64,000 nucleotides of DNA from Martelella radicis. Lineage in GTDB: Bacteria; Pseudomonadota; Alphaproteobacteria; Rhizobiales; Rhizobiaceae. Numbering within the stretch: position 1 is the stretch's first letter; each line of letters begins with the position of its first letter. Both the position numbers and the translations under genes were made by a program. Below the pieces are notes generated by a model. It was not told the origin of the DNA. It saw only the letters and a program-made list of their open reading frames with translations, and did not search any database. The stretch is taken from contig NZ_JACIDZ010000012.1 of NCBI RefSeq assembly GCF_014196625.1, forward strand, positions 62,001 through 126,000, written 5' to 3'. Below are positions 1-8,456 of the stretch, one piece after another.

Positions 1-1443
1 CGGGGTGATCAGGCGGGCAACCACCAGCGAGAAGAACACGGCAAAGGCCACCGTCAGACCGAACTGGATGAAGTACTGGCCCGGAATGCCCGGCATGAAG
101 GAGACGGGCGCGAACACGGCGATGATGGTGAACGAGGTGGCAATCACCGCAAGGCCGATCTCGTCGGCGGCATCGAGTGCCGCGCGGTAGGGCGTCTTGC
201 CCATGCCGATATGCCGCTCGATATTCTCCACCTCGACGATCGCGTCATCGACCAGAATACCGGTCGCCAGGGTCAGCGAGATCAGGCTCACAAGATTGAG
301 CGAGAAGCCGAGCATATCCATGATCCAGAAGGTCGGGATCACCGAGAAGGGAAGCGCCACGGCGGCAATCAGCGTTGCCCGCCAGTTATGCAGGAACAGG
401 AAGACGACGATGATGGCGAGGATCGCGCCCTCATAAAGCGTGTCGAGGGCTGCGGTGTAATTGCCCTTGGTGAAGTAGACGGCATCATCGATCAGGTCGA
501 TGGAGACGTCCGGGTGTTCGGCGCGGACTTCGTCCAGAGCTTCGGCCACCGCATCGGCCACCGTCACTTCGCTGGCGCCCTTGGAGCGGAACACGCCGAA
601 GGAGACCACCGGATTGCCTTCGTGGCGGGCGAAGGTGCGCGGCTCCTCATAGGTATCCGTTACCGTGCCGAGATCGGAAAGCCGCGCGAACCGGCCATTG
701 CCGAGCGCGATCATGGTGTTGGCGAGATCGGAAACGCTGCGGGCATCGCCCAGCGTGCGGATCGCCTGTTCGGCGCCTGCCACCTGGCCGCGGCCGGAAC
801 CGGTGTCGGCATTGGTCTGGCGCAGCTGCGCGTTCACATCGGAGGCGGTGATGCCATAGCTCGCCAGCTTGTTTTCATCGAGCGAGACCTGAATTTCCCG
901 ATCCGCGCCGCCATAGCGGTCGACCCGGCCGACGCCGCGAATGCCCTGAAGCGCCCGCTCGATCGTGTCATCGACGAACCACGACAGTTCTTCCAGCGAC
1001 ATGTTGGGCGAGGAGACGGCAAAGGTCTGGATCGCCTGGCCCTCGACATCGATCTTGCGCACCACCGGCTCGTCGGCATTGGCCGGCAGATCGGAGCGGA
1101 TATTGTCGATCGCGTCCTTGACGTCGCGCAGCGCCTCGTCGGGCTTCACTTCCATGCGGAACAGCACCGAGGTGGTGGAAACGCCGTCGGTCACCGTGGA
1201 GTTCAGTTCATCGACGCCGGAGACGCTGGCGATCGCGTCCTCGATCTTCTTCGTCACCTGCATTTCCAGTTCCGCAGGTGCCGCGCCGCTCTGGGTCACG
1301 GTCACGGCGACGACGGGAACGTCGATATTCGGGAAACGGGTGATCGGCATGTCGCGGAACGACTGCAGGCCCATGAACAGGAGCAGGCCCAAGAGCAGAA
1401 GCGGCGCAACCGGATTTCGAATGGCCCAGGCTGAGAAATTCAT
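1..1443 (-). CDS. RND efflux permease, AcrB/MexF type (5' part only)
   Basis: Inner-membrane proton-driven pump subunit of a tripartite efflux system. The reading frame starts with ATG at 1443 and stays open to position 1, so about 481 N-terminal residues are visible and the C-terminal half lies outside the window. A first membrane helix sits at about residues 8-30, followed by the periplasmic porter domain, then helices carrying the RND motif with two adjacent acidic residues (GILVDDAIVEVENIERH, Asp-Asp near residues 398-399) that form the proton relay in this family. It begins 11 nt after the adaptor gene, so the two are co-transcribed. Substrate cannot be deduced. It could be HAE1 (drug) or a related subfamily; heavy-metal CzcA type seems less likely. 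Confidence 0.93.
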   Translation of the reverse strand, partial: MNFSAWAIRNPVAPLLLLGLLLFMGLQSFRDMPITRFPNIDVPVVAVTVTQSGAAPAELEMQVTKKIEDAIASVSGVDELNSTVTDGVSTTSVLFRMEVKPDEALRDVKDAIDNIRSDLPANADEPVVRKIDVEGQAIQTFAVSSPNMSLEELSWFVDDTIERALQGIRGVGRVDRYGGADREIQVSLDENKLASYGITASDVNAQLRQTNADTGSGRGQVAGAEQAIRTLGDARSVSDLANTMIALGNGRFARLSDLGTVTDTYEEPRTFARHEGNPVVSFGVFRSKGASEVTVADAVAEALDEVRAEHPDVSIDLIDDAVYFTKGNYTAALDTLYEGAILAIIVVFLFLHNWRATLIAAVALPFSVIPTFWIMDMLGFSLNLVSLISLTLATGILVDDAIVEVENIERHIGMGKTPYRAALDAADEIGLAVIATSFTIIAVFAPVSFMPGIPGQYFIQFGLTVAFAVFFSLVVARLITP

Positions 1444-1454
1444 GTGTCCTGACC

Positions 1455-2642
1455 TCAGTTCAGCGGCGCTTCGGCGGCCGGTACGGGGTTGATCCGGTCA
1501 CCGGCGCGCACATAGGCGCCGGCCTTGGCCACCACCTGGTCGCCCTCGGCAAGACCGTCAACGATCTCGATCGCGTCGCCGTCCTGAATGCCGGTCTTGA
1601 CCGTCACGATCTCCACCGTGCCGTCCTTCACCCGGCGCACGGTGGAGCCCTGGCGGTCGATATTGACGGCGGTCATCGGCAAGGCCAGGTTCTCGGCTTC
1701 CTCGACGATGATCTCGGCGCTGGCATACATGCCGGGCCGGGCGCGTCCAGGTTCATCAATGGAGATGAAGACATCGCCGAGACGGGTGATGTTGTCGACG
1801 ACGGGCGAGACCAGCCGGACGGTGCCGCTGAGAGCGGGCGCATCGCCGACCAGCGAAATCGTGGCGCTCTGCCCCTCCGATACCTTCATCATGTTTTCCT
1901 CGGGAACCTCGGCAACCAGCTCGATCGCGCCGTCGCGGATCATGGTGAACATCGGCGTCGAGGCGCCGGTGGCAATCGCGCCGATGCGGGCATTCTTGCC
2001 GGAAACGATGCCGGAGACAGGCGCCTTGATGTTGGTGCGCTCAAGCCGCAGGTCGATATCGTCGATCTGCGCCTGCTGGACGTTGATATCGGCTTCCGCC
2101 ACGCTGACGGCCTCGCGCGCGGCGGCCGTCGAGGCATCGGCCCTCAGAGCCGCCGTTTCCGCCTGTTCCAGTGCGGAGGTGGAGACCGAGCCGTTGTCGG
2201 CGAGGCGTTTGGTGCGCTCGAATTGGCGGCGGGCATCCGTCTGCGCGGCTTCGCTTGCGGTCAGCTGGGCGTTGAGCTGGGCCAGACTGGCCTCGGCCTT
2301 CGCCTTGCTCGCCTGGAGGCTGCTCTTCTGCAGAAGGAGTGAATCAGTTCTGAGCGTCGCCAGCACGTCGCCTTCTTCGACCCTGTCGCCGATCTCCGCA
2401 TTGATCGTCTCGACCGAGAGGCCCTCGACCAGCGGCTGGACATAGACCTCCTCGACCGGTTCGATCGTGCCGGTTGCCCGAACGATCGCGGTCAGCGGCA
2501 TTACCTTCACATCGGTGACAATAATGGAGGGCAGGCTCGTTCCTGTCTCGGCGGGCGCGCTCGCTTCCGCGCCGAGTGCCGGCGAGAAAGCCATCGCGAG
2601 AAGCATCGGAGACAATACGGCGAGACGGACATGTTTCTGCAT
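1455..2642 (-). CDS. RND efflux periplasmic adaptor (membrane fusion protein)
   Basis: 395-residue HlyD/AcrA-family adaptor that bridges the RND permease to an outer-membrane channel. It has an N-terminal signal sequence (about residues 1-24, ending after an ALGA segment), a biotinyl-lipoyl-like segment beginning near residue 65 (IEPVEEVYVQPLVEG), a long alpha-helical hairpin rich in Ala, Gln and Glu (about residues 105-195), and beta-barrel and membrane-proximal domains after it. The second lipoyl half starts at the typical NIKAPVSGIVSG segment. First gene of a two-gene transcript with the permease. No outer-membrane factor gene is visible; it may lie beyond the left edge or elsewhere. Confidence 0.93.
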   Translation of the reverse strand: MQKHVRLAVLSPMLLAMAFSPALGAEASAPAETGTSLPSIIVTDVKVMPLTAIVRATGTIEPVEEVYVQPLVEGLSVETINAEIGDRVEEGDVLATLRTDSLLLQKSSLQASKAKAEASLAQLNAQLTASEAAQTDARRQFERTKRLADNGSVSTSALEQAETAALRADASTAAAREAVSVAEADINVQQAQIDDIDLRLERTNIKAPVSGIVSGKNARIGAIATGASTPMFTMIRDGAIELVAEVPEENMMKVSEGQSATISLVGDAPALSGTVRLVSPVVDNITRLGDVFISIDEPGRARPGMYASAEIIVEEAENLALPMTAVNIDRQGSTVRRVKDGTVEIVTVKTGIQDGDAIEIVDGLAEGDQVVAKAGAYVRAGDRINPVPAAEAPLN

Positions 2643-2850
2643 GACGGTTTTCCTCTATCGGCCGGGAGGAGGCCACAACTCTATTGCGGATCGTCTTGCG
2701 CAAAACTGAGCGCGCGGTGATCGACCGGTCTTGCACCGGGCACCTGCAGCCTGTTCTACGCGAACGGGCGAGTGCCGGATGATGTCGCTGGGCAGTTCGT
2801 CACAACCGGGCGCTATTTCAAGTCGGTCTGGTGCAAAAACATTCATAATT

Positions 2851-2895
2851 GAACCAAGTGGTTCGATTAATATCGGCACTGGTGCAAAAATGCAA
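2851..2895 (-). promoter_or_regulatory. Promoter and palindromic operator of the RND efflux operon
   Basis: On the minus strand a -35 TTGCAT (2890-2895) and a -10 TATTAA (2867-2872) are separated by 17 nt. Immediately downstream, over the expected start of transcription, is the inverted repeat GAACCA-AG-TGGTTC (2851-2864), with flanks extending the symmetry to AAT...ATT (2847-2868). A repressor bound here would block initiation, which fits the TetR-type control usual for RND pumps. No regulator gene is adjacent inside the window. The rest of the 309-nt gap (2643-2951) holds a long leader and no other gene I can support. Confidence 0.65.
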
Positions 2896-2951
2896 TACGC
2901 GCGGCTCCGAAGGGAACCGCGCGCAACAGGATTTAATCAAGTGTTTGAATT

Positions 2952-3947
2952 TTAGTTGGAAAGTGCCGCGTCGGTGATTTCCAGCGTATAGGCGCCTTCC
3001 GGCGTCTTGGTGATGACCGGGTCCGAACCGCCGCCGAGCAGAACCTCGACGGTGCGCTCGTAGTCGGCCGGATCAAGCGCGCCGTTGGAGCCGGCCGTCA
3101 GCTTGGCCACTTCGCCCATCATCCGCTTCTGGTGCTTTTCGGTCTGGGCGCCGGTATCGTCATATTCGAGCACGATTTCGGCGGCTTCGTCCGGGTTTTC
3201 CTCGGCCCATTTCCAGCCCTTCATCGAAGCGCGAACGAATTTGACCATGTCTTCCTTGAATTCCGGATTGGCCAGGTCGTCTTCGAGAACATAAAGGCCG
3301 TCCTCCAGCGTCGCCACGCCTTCATCCTCGTATTTGAAGGTGTTGAGCGCATCTTCCGGGATACCGGCGTCGACCACCTGCCAATACTCGTTATAGGTCA
3401 TGGTCGAGATACAGGCTGCCTGCTTCTGCAGGAGCGGATCGACGTTGAAGCCCTGTTTCAGCACGGTCACGCCATCTTCGCCGCCATCGGTCGGGATGCC
3501 AAGATGCGCCATCCATGACAGGAAGGGATATTCATTGCCGTAGAACCAGACGCCGAGCGTCTTGCCGGGGAAATCCTCGGGGCTCATGACATTGTTTTCC
3601 TTCAGGCAGGTCAGCATCATGCCGGAGGATTTGAACGGCTGGGCGATGTTGACGAGCGGCACGCCCTTTTCGCGCGTTGCAAGCGCGGACGGCATCCAAT
3701 CGACGATGACGTCTGCGCCGCCGCCGGCGAGCACCTGTGCCGGCGCGATATCCGGGCCGCCGGGCTTGATGGTGACGTCAAGGCCTTCTTCCTCGTAGAA
3801 GCCCTTTTCCAGCGCCACGTAATAGCCCGCGAACTGGGCCTGCGTCACCCATTTGAGCTGCAGGGTGATCTCGTCTGCGGAAAAGGCCTGACCTGCGCCG
3901 AGCGCCAGACCGCCAGCGGTCAATGCCGCGAGAAATGTCGATTTCAT
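2952..3947 (-). CDS. ABC transporter substrate-binding protein, NMT1/ThiY family (probable pyrimidine uptake)
   Basis: 331-residue periplasmic binding protein. The start at 3947 gives a clean signal peptide (MKSTFLAALTAGGLALGAG then a cleavage-like AFSA) and follows a GGGGAAC ribosome-binding site; a longer frame upstream lacks these. The mature N-terminus, LQLKWVTQAQFAGYYVA, is the hallmark of NMT1/THI5-like proteins that bind pyrimidines such as hydroxymethylpyrimidine. It is the last gene of the array with two permeases and, further upstream, the ATPase. Its place beside dihydropyrimidinase and the carbamoyl amidohydrolase argues for uracil, thymine or a reduced pyrimidine as ligand. The substrate is inferred from context. 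Confidence 0.88.
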   Translation of the reverse strand: MKSTFLAALTAGGLALGAGQAFSADEITLQLKWVTQAQFAGYYVALEKGFYEEEGLDVTIKPGGPDIAPAQVLAGGGADVIVDWMPSALATREKGVPLVNIAQPFKSSGMMLTCLKENNVMSPEDFPGKTLGVWFYGNEYPFLSWMAHLGIPTDGGEDGVTVLKQGFNVDPLLQKQAACISTMTYNEYWQVVDAGIPEDALNTFKYEDEGVATLEDGLYVLEDDLANPEFKEDMVKFVRASMKGWKWAEENPDEAAEIVLEYDDTGAQTEKHQKRMMGEVAKLTAGSNGALDPADYERTVEVLLGGGSDPVITKTPEGAYTLEITDAALSN

Positions 3948-3978
3948 GTTTTCGTTCCCCTTGGTTTCGATTGGTTCA

Positions 3979-4848
3979 TCACGACCGCCCGGACCGGACG
4001 GAGGGATGCCAGAACGTGACGACGCGCTGGATGAGCGCCACCACGCCATAAAAGGCGGAGCCGGCAACAGCCGCCACCGCTATTTCGGCCCAGACCATGT
4101 CGATATTGGCCCGGCCCACTTCCGTGGAGATCCGGAAACCCATGCCGACCGTGGGTGTGCCGAAAAACTCTGCCACAATGGCGCCGATCAGCGCCAGCGT
4201 GGAATTGATCTTCAACGCATTGAAAATGAACGGCCATGCCGCCGGAAGCCGGAGCTTGACCATGGTCTGGCCCCAGCTTGCCGCATAGGTGCGCATCAGG
4301 TCGCGCTCCATGCTGGAGGAGGCGGACAGGCCCTGAATGGTGTTGACCAGCATCGGGAAGAAGGTCGCGACCACGACAACGGCGGCCTTTGACGGCCAGT
4401 CGAAGCCGAACCACATCACCATGATCGGCGCGATGCCGACAATCGGCAGCGCCGAGACGAAATTTCCGAAGGGCAGCAGCCCGTTTTTCAGGAAAGGCGA
4501 GCGGTCGATGAGGATGGCAACGATGAAGCCCGAGCCGCAGCCGATCGCATAGCCGATCAGCACCGCCTTCAGAAAGGTCTGCTGGAAATCGGCCCACAGG
4601 ATCGGCAGCGAGTGTGTCAGCCGCACCCAGACATCGCTTGGGGCGGGCAGCAGGATCGGCGGGATGTCGAAGGCAATCACAACGCCTTCCCAGATGATGA
4701 TGATCGCGGCGCCGAAGATGACGGGCACGGCAAACCAGGCGAGGCGATTGAGCACGGGGTTGGAGAATTTCTGCCGCACCAGCCATTCATTGAAGGCCCA
4801 GCCGCCGAGCCAGAAGGCGATTGCGAACCAGACAAAACCGTCATTCAT
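3979..4848 (-). CDS. ABC transporter permease (SsuC/TauC-like), pyrimidine transporter component 2
   Basis: 289-residue inner-membrane permease with about six hydrophobic helices. The conserved cytoplasmic EAA-type loop that docks on the ATPase is visible around MRTYAASWGQTMVKLRLPA, followed by an ALIGAIVAEFFGT segment typical of the BPD_transp_1 family for NMT1-type systems. The start ATG at 4848 overlaps the stop of the preceding permease by 4 nt (ATGA), so translation is coupled. The binding-protein gene follows 31 nt downstream. A longer upstream frame is just the overlap with the neighbouring gene. Confidence 0.9.
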   Translation of the reverse strand: MNDGFVWFAIAFWLGGWAFNEWLVRQKFSNPVLNRLAWFAVPVIFGAAIIIIWEGVVIAFDIPPILLPAPSDVWVRLTHSLPILWADFQQTFLKAVLIGYAIGCGSGFIVAILIDRSPFLKNGLLPFGNFVSALPIVGIAPIMVMWFGFDWPSKAAVVVVATFFPMLVNTIQGLSASSSMERDLMRTYAASWGQTMVKLRLPAAWPFIFNALKINSTLALIGAIVAEFFGTPTVGMGFRISTEVGRANIDMVWAEIAVAAVAGSAFYGVVALIQRVVTFWHPSVRSGRS

Positions 4849-5714
4849 GGCTTGACCCCCATGCGTTTGAGGACCGCCGTTTGCGCAAGGCCGACAATGG
4901 CGACGAGAATGGAGGCAAGGATGGCCGCCATGAACAGCGCCGACCAGATCTGCACGGTCTGCCCATAATAGGAGCCCGACAGGAGCCGCGCGCCAAGTCC
5001 CGCCACCGCTCCCGTCGGCAGTTCGGCAATGATCGCGCCGACCAGCGAGATCGCAATGGCGATCTTCAGCGAGGTGAAGAGATAAGGCATGGCCGATGGC
5101 AGCCGCAGCTTCCACAGGATCTGCCGGTCATTGGCGTTATAGGTGCGCATCAAATCAAGCTGCAGCGCGTCGGGCGAGCGCAGCCCCGAGACCATGCCGA
5201 CGGCGACGGGGAAGAAGGACAGATAGGTCGAGATCAGCGCCTTGGGCAAAAGCCCGGTAATGCCGATGGCGTTCAGCACCACGATCAGCATCGGCGCTAT
5301 CGCGATGATGGGAATGGTCTGGCTAGCGATGATCCACGGCATCATCGAGCGCTCCATCGTGCGGTTATGAACGATGGCGATCGCCAGAATGATGCCGAAA
5401 CCGGAGCCGATGGCAAAGCCGAGCAGGGTGGAGGAAAGCGTGATCCAGGCGTGGTAGACGAGGCTGCGCTTGGAGGTGACCTTCTTCTCGATGGTCGTGC
5501 TCCACAGCTCCGCCGCGACCTGATGCGGCGAGGGCAGGACCGGCCTTTCCAGCGTGTAGGATTGCGAGACGACTTCGCCGAAGGTGATCTCCTGGCCTGC
5601 CCGCCTCGCCTGGTCCTCGACGAATTGCCGGTTCAGGACCACGACGAAGACACACCAGATGGCGAGGATGGCGAAGACGACGGTGGCAACGGGAAGGACG
5701 CGCTCACGCAGCAT
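4845..5714 (-). CDS. ABC transporter permease (SsuC/TauC-like), pyrimidine transporter component 1
   Basis: 289-residue inner-membrane permease, the same length as its downstream partner, suggesting a heterodimeric channel. The start at 5714 (MLRERVLPVATVVFAIL) opens directly into a membrane helix. The EAA-loop region is at MRTYNANDRQILWKLRLPS. A frame continuing upstream would read into the RIME repeat, so the internal start is preferred. The gene is separated from the upstream part of the array by about 395 nt of repeat DNA (RIME plus a second palindromic element), which may reduce or modulate expression of the transporter relative to the enzymes. Confidence 0.9.
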   Translation of the reverse strand: MLRERVLPVATVVFAILAIWCVFVVVLNRQFVEDQARRAGQEITFGEVVSQSYTLERPVLPSPHQVAAELWSTTIEKKVTSKRSLVYHAWITLSSTLLGFAIGSGFGIILAIAIVHNRTMERSMMPWIIASQTIPIIAIAPMLIVVLNAIGITGLLPKALISTYLSFFPVAVGMVSGLRSPDALQLDLMRTYNANDRQILWKLRLPSAMPYLFTSLKIAIAISLVGAIIAELPTGAVAGLGARLLSGSYYGQTVQIWSALFMAAILASILVAIVGLAQTAVLKRMGVKP

Positions 5715-5779
5715 GGCGGTGTCCTTTCCAACGGCTGGACGTCGATCGCGATGCCGCAGCGCCGGCCAAGCCCACCCCC

Positions 5780-5918
5780 CAATCTCCCCCCTTGAGGGGG
5801 AGATGTCGCGAAAGCGACAGAGAGGGGTACAGCGCACCCGATCTGCTCTGCGTGCGCGGCTTGCGGTTCACCCCCCTCTGCCCCTGTCGGGGCATCTCCC
5901 CCTCAAGGGGGGAGATTG
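5780..5918. repeat. RIME-type Rhizobium intergenic mosaic element, copy 1
   Basis: 139-nt element bounded by long inverted terminal arms: AATCTCCCCCCTTGAGGGGG at the left and its near-complement ending in GGGGGGAGATTG at the right. Each arm also forms its own hairpin. Inside the left arm is TCGCGAAAGCGA and inside the right arm is CCCCTGTCGGGG. The same architecture and length occur at 40550-40688, where the two inner hairpins are exchanged, so the copies are in opposite orientation. This matches the RIME class of short non-autonomous palindromic repeats found in Rhizobium intergenic regions. It lies inside the pyrimidine array between the acetyltransferase and the permease. Confidence 0.85.
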
Positions 5919-5960
5919 ATTGGAGGTTGCGGCCGCGTTCAGCCACTCCCCAACCTCTCC

Positions 5961-6087
5961 CGTCATCCCGGCCTTGAGCCGGGATCCAGGGCCACACAAC
6001 GGGAGGCAGCGATTGATGTCCGGCAGCAGAACCGGTTCGCGCGGTCATACCGTGCCGCCCTGGACTCCGGCTCAAGGCCGGGGTGAG
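5961..6087. repeat. REP-like palindromic element with GGCTCAAGGCC cores
   Basis: Two related palindromic units face each other here: TCCCGGCCTTGAGCCGGGA at 5966-5984 and CTCCGGCTCAAGGCCGGGG at about 6065-6083. They share the CCGGCTCAAGGCCGG core also seen in a perfect 13-bp-arm palindrome at 53446-53476. The spacer of about 80 nt has no coding signal. With copy 1 of the RIME this accounts for the 395-nt gene-free stretch from 5715 to 6109. Likely an extragenic palindromic repeat; transcript-stabilising or terminator-like action is possible but not shown. Confidence 0.7.
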
Positions 6088-6109
6088 GGTATGTGGGGGT
6101 AGCAGGCGC

Positions 6110-6586
6110 TTATTCATAACGATGCCCCTGAAGTTCGCTTTGTTCGGGCCAGCCGTACAGTATATCCGGAAGTCCTTCTTCATTATCGCCATCGGTGCGG
6201 CGAAGCTCGCCAAAGCCTTCCCGCTCATAGAAGCGTCGTGCTGCGGTATTGGCCTGAAAGGTCCAGAGCCTGAGCCCCGTGGGCCGGTTCGTCTTGGCTT
6301 GGTCGAGCAGTGCCTTGCCAACGCCGGCGCCGCGCGCGATGGCGGAAACGTAGAGCGCGGTGACATAGTCATCATCGGATAGGGCCAAAAAACCCAGAAC
6401 GCTCATGTCAACCGCTACGACGGACACGGCGCGCTCGTTGAATACAGACTCCCGATAGTGGTGTGTGACGTCGGCATGCGTGTGCACTCGCGGCATCCAG
6501 GGCGTTTCATCGATCCAGTCGTTGAGGATGGCGGCACAGGCTGTCATATCGCCGATTTCGGCAGGGCGAAGTGCGTATTCACTCAT
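6110..6586 (-). CDS. GNAT-family N-acetyltransferase
   Basis: 158 residues, the usual size of a single GNAT domain. The acetyl-CoA-binding motif A is visible as YVSAIARGAGVGKALLDQAK (about residues 78-97), followed by a motif-B-like NTAARRFYEREGF. The start ATG at 6586 overlaps the end of the ATPase gene by 8 nt, so it is translationally coupled to the pyrimidine transporter ATPase. Acceptor substrate unknown. Position within the array could mean modification of an amine product such as beta-alanine or beta-aminoisobutyrate, but this is conjecture; many GNAT genes sit in operons by chance. Confidence 0.85.
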   Translation of the reverse strand: MSEYALRPAEIGDMTACAAILNDWIDETPWMPRVHTHADVTHHYRESVFNERAVSVVAVDMSVLGFLALSDDDYVTALYVSAIARGAGVGKALLDQAKTNRPTGLRLWTFQANTAARRFYEREGFGELRRTDGDNEEGLPDILYGWPEQSELQGHRYE

Positions 6587-7370
6587 AACTATGCCCCGCC
6601 CTCAGTCCCTCGCGCACGCGATGGGCGATCTTCAGAAACTCGGGGCTTTCGCGAATGTCGAGCGGGCGCTCCTTCGGCAGCGTCGAATCGATCACGTCGG
6701 TCACCCGTCCGGGGCGCGGGCTCATCACCACGATCTTGGTCGAGAGATAGACGGCTTCCGGAATGGAGTGGGTGACGAAGCAGATGGTCTTGTTGGTCGC
6801 CGCCCAGAGCTTCAGGAGCTGTTCGTTCAGATGGTCGCGGACGATTTCGTCGAGCGCGCCGAAGGGCTCGTCCATCAACAGGAGATCGGCATCGAAGGCG
6901 AGCGCGCGGGCAATCGAGGCGCGCTGCTGCATGCCGCCGGAAAGCTGCCAGGGGAATTTCTTCCCGAAACCCGCAAGGTCCACCAGTTCCAGCACCCGCT
7001 CGATGCGGCGGTTCTGGTCGGCCCTGGTATAACCCATGATCTCGAGCGGCAGGGCGATGTTCTTCTCGATCGTGCGCCAGGGATAAAGGGCGGCGGCCTG
7101 AAACACATAGCCATAGGCGCGGTCGAGCCGGGCGTTTTCCGGCGTGGTGCCGTTGACGGTGATCTCGCCGGCGGTCTTTTTCTCCAGATCGGCGATGACG
7201 CGCAGAAAGGTGGTCTTGCCGCAGCCGGACGGGCCGATGAAGGAGACGAAATCGCCCTTCTTCACCTCCAGATTGACATCCTTCAGCGCGTGGACCGGAC
7301 CATCATTGGTCTCGAAGGTGAGACAGAGATCCTTCGCCGAGACGACGGAAAGGGGCGCCTTGTCATTCAT
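6579..7370 (-). CDS. ABC transporter ATP-binding protein (nitrate/sulfonate/taurine/pyrimidine type)
   Basis: 263-residue ATPase that energises the two permeases downstream. Motifs in order: Walker A GPSGCGKTT (about residues 43-51), Q-loop VFQAAALYPW, signature LSGGMQQRASIARAL, Walker B LLLMDEPFGALDE, switch histidine VTHSIPEA. The family is the one paired with NMT1-type binding proteins (TauB/SsuB/ThiZ). It overlaps the upstream Nudix gene by 4 nt (ATGA). Unusually, it is split from its permeases by a GNAT gene and about 400 nt of repeats, although all are on the same strand. Confidence 0.93.
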   Translation of the reverse strand: MNDKAPLSVVSAKDLCLTFETNDGPVHALKDVNLEVKKGDFVSFIGPSGCGKTTFLRVIADLEKKTAGEITVNGTTPENARLDRAYGYVFQAAALYPWRTIEKNIALPLEIMGYTRADQNRRIERVLELVDLAGFGKKFPWQLSGGMQQRASIARALAFDADLLLMDEPFGALDEIVRDHLNEQLLKLWAATNKTICFVTHSIPEAVYLSTKIVVMSPRPGRVTDVIDSTLPKERPLDIRESPEFLKIAHRVREGLRAGHSYE

Positions 7371-7795
7371 GCTGCGCTCTCCAGTTCAGAAAATCGTTTG
7401 CGCGCGATGGGAAACAGGTGGTGTTCGCTCAAACCCGCGCGCTTGACGTCGACCGGCCCGAACAGCGGAAGCCAGCGACATTCCGCGATTTCGGCCTGCG
7501 GGGCGACATTCGGCGCGGCGAAGGTGGAAAAGGCATGCGCCTCGACGATCATGCCGGGTTCGTTCGCCGCCTTTTCGCGATGGAGACCTTCCGGCCGGAA
7601 GGTTTCGGGCGAAAGCTTCAGCGCTAATTCTTCGTCCAGTTCACGAATAAGCGCGTCAATCGGGGTCTCTCCGTCATCAATCTTGCCGCCGGGCTGCATG
7701 AAGGCCTCAGTGCCGCGCTTGCGCACGGTCAGCATCTCGCCCTTGTCATTGATGATCAGCGCGACGGCGATGCGGATGGTGTTGTCGTCGCTCAT
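7367..7795 (-). CDS. Nudix hydrolase
   Basis: 142 residues from the ATG at 7795. The Nudix box is visible around residues 37-59: GGKIDDGETPIDALIRELDE followed by E and L, matching G-x5-E-x7-REUxEExGU with a substitution in the last positions. Such proteins hydrolyse nucleoside diphosphates linked to another moiety, but the substrate is not readable from sequence. It overlaps the ATPase gene by 4 nt and begins 4 nt after the LysE-family gene, firmly inside the array. A few extra codons upstream were rejected as start because they lie within the preceding gene. Confidence 0.85.
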   Translation of the reverse strand: MSDDNTIRIAVALIINDKGEMLTVRKRGTEAFMQPGGKIDDGETPIDALIRELDEELALKLSPETFRPEGLHREKAANEPGMIVEAHAFSTFAAPNVAPQAEIAECRWLPLFGPVDVKRAGLSEHHLFPIARKRFSELESAA

Positions 7796-7799
7796 CGGC

Positions 7800-8453
7800 T
7801 CAGGCCCTCTTCTGCAGGGCAAGCGCTGCCCCCAGCATCACCAGGAAGCCGCCGGCGGAAGCCTCGAGCCAGGCAACCACGCGCTCCGTCACCACCCGGG
7901 CAAGGGCGGAAAAGGCGAGCGCATAGATGATCAGGATCGGCAGTTCGAGCATCACCGAAATGCCGCCGAAGACCACCATCTGCATGGCCACATCACCCGT
8001 CGGATTGACGAATTGCGGCAGGATGGCAACGAAGAATGCGAGGTTTTTGGGGTTCGCCGCCTGCACGCTGAAGCCGCGGAAGAACAGCCGGAACGGGGCC
8101 TCGGGTGCCACGCGCTTGAGATTTGCCGCACCAGCCAGGGCCGAACCGCCTTCACCTTTCCGGCGAGACAACAGCGGGGCGATCATCTTGATGCCGAGAT
8201 AGCCGAGATAGACCGCGCCGACGATTTTCACCACATTGAACAGCGTCGCGCTCATCAGGATCAGCGAGGCGACGCCTGCGGCCGAAAGCGCGAAATAAAG
8301 CGCATTGGTCGCCAGAATGCCGGCCGCTGCAGCTTGCGAGCGCCAGAAGCCCTGCCGCATGGATAGCCCCACGACCAGCAACACGGCAGGCCCCGGCGAC
8401 AGGCACAGAAGAAACTCGGTCGCGGCAAAGGCCGCCACGCTTGACCAGTCCAT
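7800..8453 (-). CDS. LysE/RhtB-family amino-acid exporter
   Basis: 217-residue inner-membrane protein with five to six helices. The LysE/RhtB N-terminal signature is present (FLLCLSPGPAVLLVVGLSMRQG), as is the later NPKNLAFFVAILPQFV segment characteristic of this family. The start at 8453 lies only 3 nt beyond the dihydropyrimidinase stop. In this context a plausible role is export of beta-alanine or beta-aminoisobutyrate produced by pyrimidine breakdown; this substrate is inferred from position only. Confidence 0.9.
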   Translation of the reverse strand: MDWSSVAAFAATEFLLCLSPGPAVLLVVGLSMRQGFWRSQAAAAGILATNALYFALSAAGVASLILMSATLFNVVKIVGAVYLGYLGIKMIAPLLSRRKGEGGSALAGAANLKRVAPEAPFRLFFRGFSVQAANPKNLAFFVAILPQFVNPTGDVAMQMVVFGGISVMLELPILIIYALAFSALARVVTERVVAWLEASAGGFLVMLGAALALQKRA

Positions 8454-8456
8454 GCG

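Noticed and set aside
211-1434. Long plus-strand open frame antisense to the RND permease
   Set aside because: Composition (His, Gly, Arg, Asp-rich) is the shadow pattern of a high-GC gene on the other strand, where a full RND motif set is present.
5780-6087. Considered an insertion sequence or miniature transposon
   Set aside because: No transposase frame and no target-site duplication I can identify; architecture matches RIME plus REP-like units.
6465-8366. 633-codon plus-strand frame across the ATPase, Nudix and LysE genes
   Set aside because: Entirely antisense to three genes with clear motifs; no domain in the frame.
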